A program made the translations under genes and the position numbers. The notes under the pieces are model-generated. The model searched no databases. It had not been told where the DNA came from and saw nothing but the letters and a program-made list of their open reading frames with translations. From Gammaproteobacteria bacterium (lineage in GTDB: Bacteria > Pseudomonadota > Gammaproteobacteria > Ga0077554 > Ga007554), in NCBI GenBank assembly GCA_005240065.1, contig SBBG01000041.1, positions 1 to 34,043 of the forward strand: a stretch of DNA of 34,043 nt, in the 5' to 3' direction. Below are positions 8,276 through 18,836 of the stretch, one piece after another; position 1 is the first letter of the stretch; each line of letters begins with the position of its first letter.

Positions 8276-11200
8276 ATGATAGCAACCGATCAAATGGATT
8301 ATAACGCCCTGAGATGGGTCAAGGGCGAGATCGATGTAAACCTGCGCCAGGCCCGTCAGGTGCTGGAAACGTTTTGTCTGTGCTCGGGCAGCGATGGCCA
8401 GGTACAATCCTGCGTGGCATTGTTGCAGGAGGTGCGCGGGGCGCTGAAAATGCTGGATCTCACGGGTCTGGCGGCGCTTGCGGAGGCGACAGGCCATGCC
8501 GTTGCGTCGTTGGACAAGGGTGAGGGATGCAAGACTTGGGCTTACGAGGTTCTGGCTCAAGCGATGAGGCGGCTTGGCGATTCGCTGGAGCGGCTGCAGG
8601 AAGGTCATTGCGAGATTCCTCAATCGCTCTTGCCGATGATCAACGATCTTCGCGTGGCGGCTGGCATGCCGCCGCTTTCCGAAAACATGGTGTTCGGGCC
8701 GGATGCTTTCTCCGTTATCGATCAGGGTCATCCCGAGACGGAAGATGCTGTTGCCAACGATGTGAAAACCCAGGCGCAACGTTCACGGCCGATATATCAG
8801 GCTGGCCTGTTGGTATGGTACCGCGACTCGGGAAACAAGGCGGCTTTGCGGCGGCTGATGCAAGTGGTCATGCAATTGCAACAGTCTTGTCCGGAGGAAG
8901 GCTTGTGGATGGTGGCCGAGGGGTTGCTCGAAAGGCTTCTCAAGGATGCGCTCGAAATCAATCCTGCCATCAAACTTTTGTTGGGACAGGTGGAGCGGCA
9001 GATTGGTCGAATTGCCGCTTCCGGCCCCCAGGATCTGCGCGACAATCCTCCGGCGGATCTAATCAAGAATCTTCTTTACTACATCGCCTATGCCGATACG
9101 AAAAGTGCCCAAGGCATGGCGGAGGAGACGGTTGTGGCCGGGCAAGCTTCGCCGGGGCAGAGCGGTATTCCGGTTGCGGCGAATCCCATCTTGCTGGAAA
9201 TGGCCGCCGATGCCGTCAAGGAGGAGCTGGCGTGGGCGAAGGACAGGCTGGATGAGTTCGCACGCGCCGGCGGGCGGCACACGTCCCGGGATTTGCGCGC
9301 CATCGCCGATGTGTTGAAGCGGGTATCGAACACGTTCGATATGCTGGGCCGCTGGGAATTGCGCCAGCGGGTGCGCCAGCAAACCGGGGTGATCGATACG
9401 GTTATCGAAGAAGGAACGATACTCAACGATCCGCGCCTGGTCGAAGTGGCCAATGCCCTGGTCTATGTGCAATCACTGCTGCGCGATGTTCCAATGCCAG
9501 AAGATTCAGCAGCGGAGGCCCCGGGCAAGGAGCTTCCGGAAAATGCCGCGCTGATCAGTGCGGCTGAATATCACGAGATATGCCGCATCGTCATCCGTGA
9601 GACCATGACCGATATGACGCGGGTCAAGGAAGATATCATGGCGTTGGCGAACGCGCCCGCGCAATATGATCTGATTGCCTCATGCCCCATTACCTTGCGG
9701 CGCATCATAGGCGTGCTGACCGTGCTATCGCTACCGCGCCCGGCCACCCTGTTGAAAGCGGTTTTCCACTATCTTCGTCGCGATCTGGCCGCAAGCCGGG
9801 AGGCTTGCTCGCAAGACGTGCTCAATATCCTGGCCGACATATTGACCAGTGTTGAATTTTATCTCGAAACACTGGCCGAGAGCCAGATGAATCTCGATTC
9901 GCTGCTCGAAATGGCGGAAGGACAAGTCGCGACACTTGGGTATCCGGTCGATGTGGTTGGCGATATGCCGATGGAGGATGGTGGCGCGGATGTGTCCGGA
10001 TCCGGCGTAGAATCAGCCGCTGTTGCCGATGACGCGGAATGTGCGGTGCAAGCGCCGGAAGTCGTCGATCAATCCCTTGTGATCATCGAGACTCACGCCT
10101 TGGAGAGCATCGCGGATGCGCCGGTGACCGAAGACATTACCGCGTCTATATCCACCGAGTCTGTGCCAGTTGCAATGTCCGGGCAAGGCGAAGAGATGGC
10201 GGATGAGATCATGGAGATCTTTGCCGAAGAAGCGGGCGCGGAGTTGGCGTCGATCGCCGAAAACCATCCCCGCTGGCGGCAAGGCAGCGAGGATGCGCTT
10301 AAGACCATCCGCCGTTCGTTTCATACCCTGAAAGGCAGCGGGCGGCTAGTCGGGGCAAAGGTGATCGGCGAAGTCTCATGGGCGATGGAGCATCTTCTTA
10401 ATGCCGTGATCGCCGGCGAGATCCCCGCTGGCCCAGCGATACTCAATGTGGTGGAGCGAGCACATGCGGCAATGCCTGGGTTGTTGCAGCAATTCCAACG
10501 CACTAAAGGTGAGGCGGATATCGGCGGTGTTGCCCAGGCACTGATAGACGAGGCGCGAACGTTGAGCATGCCGTCCCGTCCCGCCACCGAAATGGAACAG
10601 CCGCGGATCACGGCATCCGATGATACAGGCGAGCACTTGCCGCGGATCGATCCGGTGTTGCTGGAAATCTTCAGGCACGAGTCGCAAGGGCGTTTGGCGG
10701 AGGTGCGGAATTTCATCGACACTTGCGGTTCGACGGGGCGAGGCCGCGTGACGGAATCCCTGCTGCGCAATCTGCACACCTTGCAGGGTAGTGCGCGCAT
10801 GGCCGGTTTTCAGGAGATCGCCGATTTGAGCGGTCGCTTCGAGAGCTATATCACTCTGCTCAATCGCGTCCAGGGCGAAGTCATGGAAGATGCGATGTGC
10901 GCCTTGGGTGAATTTGTTGATCTTTTTCACGAAGTGTTGGGTCTGGCGCAGCCGCTGGCAGAATCGCCGGAAAAGGCGGCGATGCTGGAAAGAATCGCCG
11001 GATTGATGCGCCGGGCGGAGCATTTTGTTGCCGCCGAAGAACAGTCAGTGACTGCCGCCGAGGAGATGGCCAGAGCCGCCAAGGCGGCGCCACGCAACGA
11101 CATGGACGAGGTGCTGGCGGTTTTCCTGGAGGAGGCGGCGGAAATCCTGGGTAACATCGAAATCCTGTTGCGGCGCTGGATGCATGAACCGGGCGACCAA

Positions 11201-13597
11201 GAGCCAATAGCAAGGCTGGAACGCGAACTGCACACCTTCAAGGGCAGTGCGCGCACCGCGGGTATTGCCGCGATCGGCGACCTCAGTCATGGTTTCGAAT
11301 CCTTGTTGCGTGCCATTACGAACGGGGAGGTTGCGGTTACAGATGATATTTTCGGAATATTCGAGCAAGCTTACGACCGGCTTCAGGAAATGCTGGAACA
11401 AGCGTTGACGCGCCAGCCCGTCAGTGATGCCGAGGATTTGGTTTTGCGCCTGGAGGTCTTGGCGGGCATGAAGGAGGAGCAGGGTCTTCCGGAGGATTCG
11501 GAACAAGCCGCCTTGGCGGGCTCGGCACAGGCATTGATGGCGACATCTGTCGCGGAAGAGCTTGCCGATGCGCTTCCGGTGATCGAGGTGGAGAGGGGTG
11601 ACGGGATACGGTGCGATCGCAAGGAAAGTGTGCCTATTGCCAGAGAGACCGATGAGGCGGGTGCAGTGGTTTTGCAAGCATCATTGCCTCCCGTCGCAGA
11701 GGGTGGTGAGCCTCCAGCAGGCGATGCTGAGCCGGCCTGGCTGGATCGTATCCCCGCCACCGAACAAATTCGTGTGCGCGCCGATCTGCTCGATCATCTC
11801 GTCAATCAAAGCGGCGAGCTCAGCATTTTGCGTGCCCGCCTGGAACAGCAGATTCATTCCTTCCGTGGCGGTGTCGCGGAAATGAAGCAGACGGTTGCCC
11901 GTTTGCGCGAGCAACTGCGTAAATTGGATGCCGAAACCGAGGCGCAAATCCTGTTTCGCCATCAGGAATTGAGTTTGCAAGCTCAGGCGTTCGATCCACT
12001 GGAATTCGATCGCTACTCGCTGGTGCAGCAATTGTCGCGCGGCATGATGGAATCGGTTGCCGACCTTGTCAATATCGAAGATCACCTGGACAAACAGATC
12101 ATCGATTCCGACGCCGTGCTGCTGCAACAGGCGCGGCTCAATACCGAATTGCAGGAAGGCATGATGCGTACCCGGATGCTGCCCTTTGGCGGCGTAGCAT
12201 CACGGTTGCAGCGCGTGGTTCGGAAGACCGCGCGGGATGTGGGAAAACAGGCCGAACTGCATGTCACCGGCGTGGATCTGGAAATGGATCGCAGCGTGCT
12301 CGATCACATTGTCGCCCCGTTGGAGCACATGGTGCGCAATGCCGTGGATCATGGCGTTGAAAGCCCCGCCGTTCGCCGTGCCCTGCACAAGCCCGAGGCG
12401 GGAGTTATCACGTTGCGGTTGAGCAAGGAAGGTACGGAAATGGTGCTGCGCTTGAGCGACGACGGGCGCGGTCTGGATTTGCCGGCGATCCGGCGCAAGG
12501 CGGTCGAGCGTGGCTTGTTGCAGGAAAACGCCGCGATCGACGATCAAAGCCTGATGCAGTTCGTGCTCGACTCGGGTTTCAGCACCGCCAGCCAGGTGAC
12601 ACAAATTTCGGGCCGTGGTGTCGGCATGGATGTGGTGAATAGCCAGATCAAGCAGCTTGGCGGCAGCTTGTATATCGAATCCGTGACGGGACAGGGCTGT
12701 ACTTTCACCATTCGTTTGCCGGTCACGCTGTCCCTCACCAAGGCATTGATCATCCGCGATGCTGAACAAACATATGCCATTCCGCATTCCAGCATCGCTG
12801 GTGTCATGAGGGTTGGCCACGCCGCGCTGGAGCAGGTGCGTCACAGCGAATCTCCTGTGATCGAATACGGCGGCGTATCTTATCCGTTGCAAGCGTTGCA
12901 TGATTTGCTGGGCGAAGATGTGTCGCACTTGCCGCCGGGTCAGGATGACCGCCATCTGTTGCTGATGGTGCATGGCGGCGGTCTGCGCGCTGCGCTGCGC
13001 ATCGATTCATTCGTGGAAAGCCGCGAAATCGTCGTCAAATCCTTGGGGCCACAGTTGAGCGAGGTGCGCGGCGTGATGGGTGCGACCATCATGGGTAATG
13101 GCGCTGTGGCGTTGATTCTGGACATCCCCGCCTTGTTGCGCCTGGGATCGGTCGCCGGTCAGGTGCCGGCGCCGCAAAATGCACCGGGCGATCAGGTGCA
13201 TGGCGCGGGAGAGGTGACTGTCATGGTGGTGGATGATTCCATCACGGTGCGAAAGATCACCTCACGTTTGCTGGAGCGCAATCAGATGCAGGTGCTTGTC
13301 GCCAAGGATGGCGTGGACGCGCTGGAGATATTGCAGCACCATCTGCCCGACGTCATGCTGCTGGACATCGAAATGCCACGCATGGATGGCTACGAACTGG
13401 CTTCCGCCATCCGCAACGATGAACGCTTGAAGCGAATTCCCATCATCATGATCACTTCGCGCACCGGCGACAAACACCGCGAACATGCCTTGCGTATTGG
13501 AGTGAACGAGTATCTGGGCAAACCCTATCAGGAGCAGGAATTGCTCGATCACATCCGGCGGCTGACGGGCCGCTATGCCGCTGAACAGGCGGCCTGA
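8276..13597 (+). CDS. chpA: Hybrid chemosensory histidine kinase ChpA (Hpt-CheA-CheW-REC)
   Basis: A 1773-aa multidomain kinase. The start (DYNALRWVKGEI) matches ChpA proteins and leads into Hpt-like bundles without the phospho-His (for example LLQEVRGALKMLDL). Three intact Hpt domains follow, with H683 in HTLKGSGRLVG, H834 in HTLQGSARMAG and H986 in HTFKGSARTAG. A dimerisation helix (LLDHLVNQSGELSILRARL), an ATPase domain (N-box from H1351, HMVRNAVDHGVE; later DDGRGLD and GRGVGMDVV), a CheW-like regulatory domain and a C-terminal receiver with phospho-Asp D1697 (LLDIEMPRMDG) complete it. It phosphorylates PilG and PilH. Pseudomonas ChpA is longer (about 2470 aa) with more phosphotransfer domains. 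The ribosome site is weak; an in-frame ATG at 8294 is an alternative start. Confidence 0.93.
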   Translation: MIATDQMDYNALRWVKGEIDVNLRQARQVLETFCLCSGSDGQVQSCVALLQEVRGALKMLDLTGLAALAEATGHAVASLDKGEGCKTWAYEVLAQAMRRLGDSLERLQEGHCEIPQSLLPMINDLRVAAGMPPLSENMVFGPDAFSVIDQGHPETEDAVANDVKTQAQRSRPIYQAGLLVWYRDSGNKAALRRLMQVVMQLQQSCPEEGLWMVAEGLLERLLKDALEINPAIKLLLGQVERQIGRIAASGPQDLRDNPPADLIKNLLYYIAYADTKSAQGMAEETVVAGQASPGQSGIPVAANPILLEMAADAVKEELAWAKDRLDEFARAGGRHTSRDLRAIADVLKRVSNTFDMLGRWELRQRVRQQTGVIDTVIEEGTILNDPRLVEVANALVYVQSLLRDVPMPEDSAAEAPGKELPENAALISAAEYHEICRIVIRETMTDMTRVKEDIMALANAPAQYDLIASCPITLRRIIGVLTVLSLPRPATLLKAVFHYLRRDLAASREACSQDVLNILADILTSVEFYLETLAESQMNLDSLLEMAEGQVATLGYPVDVVGDMPMEDGGADVSGSGVESAAVADDAECAVQAPEVVDQSLVIIETHALESIADAPVTEDITASISTESVPVAMSGQGEEMADEIMEIFAEEAGAELASIAENHPRWRQGSEDALKTIRRSFHTLKGSGRLVGAKVIGEVSWAMEHLLNAVIAGEIPAGPAILNVVERAHAAMPGLLQQFQRTKGEADIGGVAQALIDEARTLSMPSRPATEMEQPRITASDDTGEHLPRIDPVLLEIFRHESQGRLAEVRNFIDTCGSTGRGRVTESLLRNLHTLQGSARMAGFQEIADLSGRFESYITLLNRVQGEVMEDAMCALGEFVDLFHEVLGLAQPLAESPEKAAMLERIAGLMRRAEHFVAAEEQSVTAAEEMARAAKAAPRNDMDEVLAVFLEEAAEILGNIEILLRRWMHEPGDQEPIARLERELHTFKGSARTAGIAAIGDLSHGFESLLRAITNGEVAVTDDIFGIFEQAYDRLQEMLEQALTRQPVSDAEDLVLRLEVLAGMKEEQGLPEDSEQAALAGSAQALMATSVAEELADALPVIEVERGDGIRCDRKESVPIARETDEAGAVVLQASLPPVAEGGEPPAGDAEPAWLDRIPATEQIRVRADLLDHLVNQSGELSILRARLEQQIHSFRGGVAEMKQTVARLREQLRKLDAETEAQILFRHQELSLQAQAFDPLEFDRYSLVQQLSRGMMESVADLVNIEDHLDKQIIDSDAVLLQQARLNTELQEGMMRTRMLPFGGVASRLQRVVRKTARDVGKQAELHVTGVDLEMDRSVLDHIVAPLEHMVRNAVDHGVESPAVRRALHKPEAGVITLRLSKEGTEMVLRLSDDGRGLDLPAIRRKAVERGLLQENAAIDDQSLMQFVLDSGFSTASQVTQISGRGVGMDVVNSQIKQLGGSLYIESVTGQGCTFTIRLPVTLSLTKALIIRDAEQTYAIPHSSIAGVMRVGHAALEQVRHSESPVIEYGGVSYPLQALHDLLGEDVSHLPPGQDDRHLLLMVHGGGLRAALRIDSFVESREIVVKSLGPQLSEVRGVMGATIMGNGAVALILDIPALLRLGSVAGQVPAPQNAPGDQVHGAGEVTVMVVDDSITVRKITSRLLERNQMQVLVAKDGVDALEILQHHLPDVMLLDIEMPRMDGYELASAIRNDERLKRIPIIMITSRTGDKHREHALRIGVNEYLGKPYQEQELLDHIRRLTGRYAAEQAA

Positions 13598-13614
13598 GCA
13601 TTGGAGCACGAGAA

Positions 13615-14109
13615 ATGACCATTATGCCCGACATGATACATAGCCTGCTTCTGCCGGTGCGCGGCAAAATGCTGTTGCCGCATGCCACCGTCGCTGAAGT
13701 CGTGGCGTACCAGAAGGCCGAGCCTGTACCGCATGCCCCGGCCTGGCTGGCCGGCATGTTGCTGTGGCGCGGACTGCGTATTCCACTGGTCTTTTTCGAA
13801 GGCGCATGCGGAGAATCCCTGCCGGTGTCGCCGCCGGCACAGCAAAAAATCGTGGTATTGAAAACACTGGGCGGGGATCCCGAATTGCCTTTCATCGCGC
13901 TGGTGATGCAGGGTATTCCGCGCGCGCTGCGGGTGGACAAGGAGACAGTGATGCCGGACAGTCATGACGTGACCGCGCCATTGATTCTGAAGCACGTCAA
14001 TATTCAGGGGCAGTCCGCCTACATTCCCAACCTCGATGCGCTGGAAAACTCCGTGAAGATGGCGTTGGCCAGTTCATCCCAAGTCTGGCAGGCTTCCGGC
14101 ATCAACTGA
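13615..14109 (+). CDS. chpC: Second CheW-like protein of the Pil-Chp cluster (ChpC-like)
   Basis: A 164-aa protein with a divergent CheW fold: LLLPVRGKMLLPHATVAEVV at the N-terminus, LAGMLLWRGLRIPLVFFE where CheW has its GxxxxRGxxxPVxDL segment, and a final IPNLDALE. It lies 17 bases after chpA and ends the cluster, the place and type of ChpC in Pseudomonas, where ChpC is a secondary coupling protein, possibly for receptors other than PilJ. No pilK (CheR) or chpB (CheB) lies between or after these genes. Its stop codon overlaps the end of the convergent ispA by 8 bases. Confidence 0.8.
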   Translation: MTIMPDMIHSLLLPVRGKMLLPHATVAEVVAYQKAEPVPHAPAWLAGMLLWRGLRIPLVFFEGACGESLPVSPPAQQKIVVLKTLGGDPELPFIALVMQGIPRALRVDKETVMPDSHDVTAPLILKHVNIQGQSAYIPNLDALENSVKMALASSSQVWQASGIN

Positions 14110-14998
14110 TTCTTTCCACGATATACCCGGCAATCCAGCGCAGGGGATCGGCGCGCTCGTCGAGCCCGTTGAGACACCACAATGCTTCCAGGTGAAGATC
14201 CAGGGCGCGCTGTTTGGCCTCTGCCATGCCGAGCAGAGTGGGGTAGGTGGGCTTGTTGCGGGCGGCGTCGGCACCTTGAGTTTTACCCAAAGTGGTGGTG
14301 TCGCTTTCGATGTCAATGATGTCGTCACGGATCTGGAAGGCCAGGCCGATGCACTTGGCGTAACGGTCGAGCCGCTCCAGCAAGGTGTGATCGACGCCGG
14401 GTAGGCTGAGTGCGCCCAGTATCACACTGGCGCGGATCAGGGCGCCGGTCTTGTGGATGTGCATATCTTCCAGTTCGGCAAGCGTCAGTGCGTGCCCAAC
14501 GGCGGCGAGGTCGATGGCCTGACCGCCCGCCATGCCGCGGCTGCCCGTGGCCAGCGCCAGGGTTTCGATCATCTTCAGGCGCGCACCGGCGTCCGTCTGG
14601 ATGGCGGGGTCACGAGCGAGGACATGAAACGCCAGGGTTTGCAGCGCGTCGCCGGCAAGGATGGCGGTGGGGTCGTCGAACGCTTTGTGGCAGGTCGGTT
14701 TGCCACGGCGCAGGTCATCGTCATCCATTGCCGGCAAATCATCGTGCACCAGCGAATAAACATGGATGAATTCCACGGCGCAGGCCGGGCCGTCCAGCGC
14801 TTCCTCCTCTACTCCCAGTGCGTCTCCGGTGGCATAGACCAGCAGCGGGCGTATGCGCTTGCCCCCGCCCAGTACGGCATAGCGCATCGCCTCGTGCAGA
14901 CGGGTGGGGTGAATGTTGGTGGCAGGCAACCAGTGATCGAGTTTCTGCTCGATGCGCGACTGGCAGGCCGTCAGCCAGTCTTTGAACTCAGGTTTCAT
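14102..14998 (-). CDS. ispA: (2E,6E)-farnesyl diphosphate synthase IspA
   Basis: A 298-aa short-chain trans-prenyltransferase that condenses IPP with DMAPP and GPP to farnesyl diphosphate, the precursor of undecaprenyl carrier lipid and quinone tails. The first Asp-rich motif is DDLPAMDDDD (from D86) and the second is DDIID (D225-D229). GGGKRIRP for pyrophosphate binding and GGQAIDL are present. The start at 14998 (MKPEFKDWL) fits the family; an in-frame ATG further upstream would add 18 residues within xseB without support. The start overlaps the end of xseB by 11 bases, indicating translational coupling. The usual third gene, dxs, does not follow. Confidence 0.94.
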   Translation of the reverse strand: MKPEFKDWLTACQSRIEQKLDHWLPATNIHPTRLHEAMRYAVLGGGKRIRPLLVYATGDALGVEEEALDGPACAVEFIHVYSLVHDDLPAMDDDDLRRGKPTCHKAFDDPTAILAGDALQTLAFHVLARDPAIQTDAGARLKMIETLALATGSRGMAGGQAIDLAAVGHALTLAELEDMHIHKTGALIRASVILGALSLPGVDHTLLERLDRYAKCIGLAFQIRDDIIDIESDTTTLGKTQGADAARNKPTYPTLLGMAEAKQRALDLHLEALWCLNGLDERADPLRWIAGYIVERIS

Positions 14999-15278
14999 TC
15001 GATTCGGTACCGCCTGGCGAGGATGTGAGGGAATCTCCCTGGGTTTGATCAAAGGGGCGCAGTTCTTCCTGCCCGTTTTTCTCGATCAGTATCTGTACCT
15101 TCTGTTCGGCGTCCTTGAGCGACTGCTGACAGGCGCGCGTCAGGCCGATGCCGCGTTCGAAGCAGGCCAGCGATTCTTCAAGGGAGATATCGCCCTGTTC
15201 CATGCGCGCCACGAGGGATTCCAGTTCCTTGATCGCCGACTCGAAATCGGGTGGGGCGAGGGATTTTTTCTTGGTCAA
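14988..15278 (-). CDS. xseB: Exodeoxyribonuclease VII small subunit XseB
   Basis: A 96-aa protein; the first 80 residues are the XseB fold, with FESAIKELESLVARMEQGDI and LEESLACFERGIGLTRACQQ. Several copies bind the large subunit XseA to form exonuclease VII, which degrades single-stranded DNA. XseB is usually about 80 aa; here a short, variable, Ser/Thr-rich tail (TQGDSLTSSPGG) extends it and overlaps the start of ispA. xseB-ispA is a common operon in gammaproteobacteria. xseA is not in the window. Confidence 0.94.
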   Translation of the reverse strand: MTKKKSLAPPDFESAIKELESLVARMEQGDISLEESLACFERGIGLTRACQQSLKDAEQKVQILIEKNGQEELRPFDQTQGDSLTSSPGGTESNET

Positions 15279-15298
15279 GACCGAATGCTCCGTTTTAA

Positions 15299-15336
15299 TT
15301 CACCCTCTCCCTTTGGGAGAGGGTTGGGGTGAGGGA
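15299..15336. repeat. REP-like palindromic repeat between xseB and tgt
   Basis: A perfect 9-bp hairpin CCCTCTCCC-TTT-GGGAGAGGG (15303-15323) is followed by TTGGGGTGAGGG. This sequence type is a frequent dispersed intergenic repeat in proteobacteria (from memory; copy number in this genome is unknown). It lies in the 140-base divergent region, where it could form a hairpin in a transcript from either side. There is no T-run, so it is not a typical terminator. Confidence 0.65.
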
Positions 15337-15380
15337 AAAGCGTGCGGGAAGTCTTTGAATTCTATAGCCCCTCATCCTGT

Positions 15381-16534
<1,154 letters not shown>

Positions 16535-16574
16535 TTACCAGTTTGAAAACCCCAAGGACCAAGAAGGAAATAGT

Positions 16575-16901
16575 ATGAGCTTTTTCATCTCCGATGCCTG
16601 GGCGGAAGCCGCCCCCGCCGCCGCCGCTCCCGGTCTGCTGGAATTCGTTCCGCTGCTGCTGATTTTCATCGTTTTCTATTTTCTGCTGATCCGTCCGCAG
16701 ATGAAGCGCGCCAAGGAGCACCGCAAGATGACCGAGGCGCTGGCCAAAAACGACGAAGTGGTCACCACCGGCGGCCTGCTCGGCAAGATCACCCGTGTAG
16801 AGGAAACCTTTGTCATGCTGGAAATCGCCCAGGGCGTCGAGGTCAAGGTGCAGCGCAGTGCCATTTCCGCGCTGATGCCGAAGGGGACTTACAAGTCATA
16901 G
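16575..16901 (+). CDS. yajC: Sec translocon accessory subunit YajC
   Basis: A 108-aa protein with one membrane helix (about residues 22-42, LLEFVPLLLIFIVFYFLLIR) followed by the family-typical RPQMKRAKEH and the small cytosolic domain with NDEVVTTGGLLGKI. YajC associates with SecD and SecF at the SecYEG channel. AAGGA lies six bases before the ATG at 16575. The frame is open further upstream into tgt, but only this start gives the family's short N-terminus. Confidence 0.95.
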   Translation: MSFFISDAWAEAAPAAAAPGLLEFVPLLLIFIVFYFLLIRPQMKRAKEHRKMTEALAKNDEVVTTGGLLGKITRVEETFVMLEIAQGVEVKVQRSAISALMPKGTYKS

Positions 16902-16941
16902 TAACCCTATCGTTACCTTGAAAACTAAAAAACCCCCCTTG

Positions 16942-16955
16942 CTTCCGGCCGGAAG
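16942..16955 (+). promoter_or_regulatory. Palindrome overlapping the secD ribosome-binding site
   Basis: CTTCCGGCCGGAAG is a perfect 14-bp palindrome; as RNA it can form a 5-bp stem with a GGCC loop. Its 3' arm contains the first part of the secD Shine-Dalgarno sequence (GGAAGGA, 16951-16957), 6 bases before the ATG. Folding could partly hide the site. Whether this is regulatory is not known. Confidence 0.3.
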
Positions 16956-16963
16956 GATGATTC

Positions 16964-18819
16964 ATGAATAAGTATCCGCTATGGAAATACCTGCTGATTC
17001 TGGCGGTCCTCGTTGCTGGTGTGTTCTATGCGCTGCCTAATTTGTATGGCGAAGATCCCGCCTTGCAGATCACAACGAGCCGTGGCACGCCGATCGACAT
17101 TGCGACGCGCTCGAAAGTGCAGGACACCCTCAAGCAATCCGGTATCACGTCTCGCCCGATCGAGAGCGTGGCCAACGGCCTGCTGGTGCGTTTTTCGAAT
17201 ACGGAGGATCAGCTCAAGGCCAAAGACATCGTCGGCACGTCGCTGGGCGATGATTACGTGGTCGCGTTGAATCTGGCGCCTGCCACGCCGGCGTGGCTGT
17301 CCGCGATCGGCGCGGCGCCGATGTATCTGGGGTTGGATCTGCGCGGCGGCGTGCACTTCCAGATGCAGGTCGATACCGAGGCAGCACTGGCGCAAGCCGA
17401 AGAGCGTTATGTCGGGGATATCCGCACCCTGTTGCGCAACGAGAAGTTGCGCTATCTCACCGTCACCCGGCGGAGCGACGCTGGCTTGGAGGTCAAGTTC
17501 CGCGCAGCCGGGGAGCGCGACCAGGCACTGGCGAAGATGAAGACCGAATTTCCAAGCCTGGTGCTGAGAGGTGAGGAACGCGGTGCCGAGTTTTATATAA
17601 CGGCTTCGATCAGCGAGCCGGAGCGGCGCGAGATTCAGAAATTCGCTGTGCAACAGAACATCACTGCGCTGCGCAACCGCGTCAATGAGCTGGGCGTTTC
17701 CGAGCCGGTCATTCAACAGCAGGGCGCGGACCGCATCGTAGTGCAACTTCCCGGCGTGCAGGACACCGCGCGCGCCAAGGAGATTCTCGGCGCCACCGCT
17801 ACCCTGGAATTCCGGCTGGTGGATACGGAACACAATGTGCAGGATGCCGTGGCCGGGCGTATGCCGCCGAACGCCAAACTCTACAAAGAACGCGGCGGTG
17901 CGCCCATCCTGCTACAGAAACGCGTGATCATCACCGGCCAGGATATCGTCGATGCCTCCTCCGGCATCGATCAGCGCGACGGCAGCCCCGCAGTGTTCAT
18001 CTCGCTCGACGGCAAGGGTTCCAAGATGATGTATAACATCACCAAGGACAACGTCGGCAAGCCAATGGCCGTGGTATTCATCGAAAGCAAGAGCGAGACG
18101 CGCATGGTCGACGGTAAGGCCGTTAAAACCAGAAAGATGGTCGAAGAGGTGATCAACGTCGCCACCATACGCGAGGCGCTGAGCAAACGCTTCCAGATCA
18201 CCGGTCTGGACAGTTCCAACGAGGCGCGTGATCTGTCTCTCCTGTTGCGCGCCGGCGCGCTGGCCGCGCCGATGGATATCGTGGAAGAGCGCACCGTGGG
18301 TCCCAGCTTGGGCGCGGAAAACATCGCCAAGGGATTCAACTCCACGCTCATCGGTTTTGCCGCCATCGCCATTTTCATGAGTGTCTACTACCGGGTCTTT
18401 GGTGTCATCGCCAGCGTGTCGCTGTTCATGAACATGGTGTTGCTGATGGCCATCCTGTCCATGCTCAGGCCACGCTCACGTTGCCGGGTATCGCGGGTAT
18501 CGCACTCACCGTCGGCATGGCCATCGATGCGAACGTCCTCATCTTCGAGCGTATACGCGAGGAGCTGCGCGGTGGCAATACACCTCAGGCATCAATTCAT
18601 GCCGGCTTTGAGCGTGCCTGGGGCACTATTCTGGACTCGAATATCACAACATTGATCGCCGGTTTCGCGCTGTTCCTGCTCGGGTCCGGGCCGGTGCGCG
18701 GCTTCGCGGTGGTGTTGTGCATCGGCATCCTGACATCCATGTTCAGCGCGGTGATGGTGTCGCGCGCCATGGTTAACCTGATTTACGGCCAGCGCAAACT
18801 TGCCAAGTTGCCGATTTAA
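16964..18819 (+). CDS. secD: Protein translocase subunit SecD, reading frame broken by a one-base deletion
   Basis: Taken together the two frames give about 618 residues, the normal SecD length (615 in E. coli). SecD with SecF uses the proton gradient to complete Sec-dependent export. Frame one (16964 to about 18465) holds the first membrane helix, the periplasmic P1 domain with [13 protein letters not shown], the [12 protein letters not shown] stretch and the first membrane helices of the RND core. At ATGCTCAGG (18461-18469) the frame changes; the C-terminal part (18466-18819) continues with [29 protein letters not shown] and the last helices. One base, probably a G in Met-Leu-Gln, appears lost. 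The break is not in a long homopolymer. As secD matters strongly for growth and both halves are well conserved, a sequencing or assembly error is at least as likely as a true mutation. Confidence 0.9.
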
Positions 18820-18836
18820 CCGCTGAGGATAGCTTC

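Noticed and set aside
12200-12973. 257-codon minus-strand frame inside chpA
   Set aside because: Shadow of the kinase domain; no ribosome site or family features.
15303-15323. Terminator between xseB and tgt
   Set aside because: The palindrome lies between divergent 5' ends and has no T-run; a REP-like repeat fits better.
18461-18481. Programmed ribosomal frameshift in secD
   Set aside because: No slippery run, stem-loop or stimulatory Shine-Dalgarno seen, and SecD is not known to use one.
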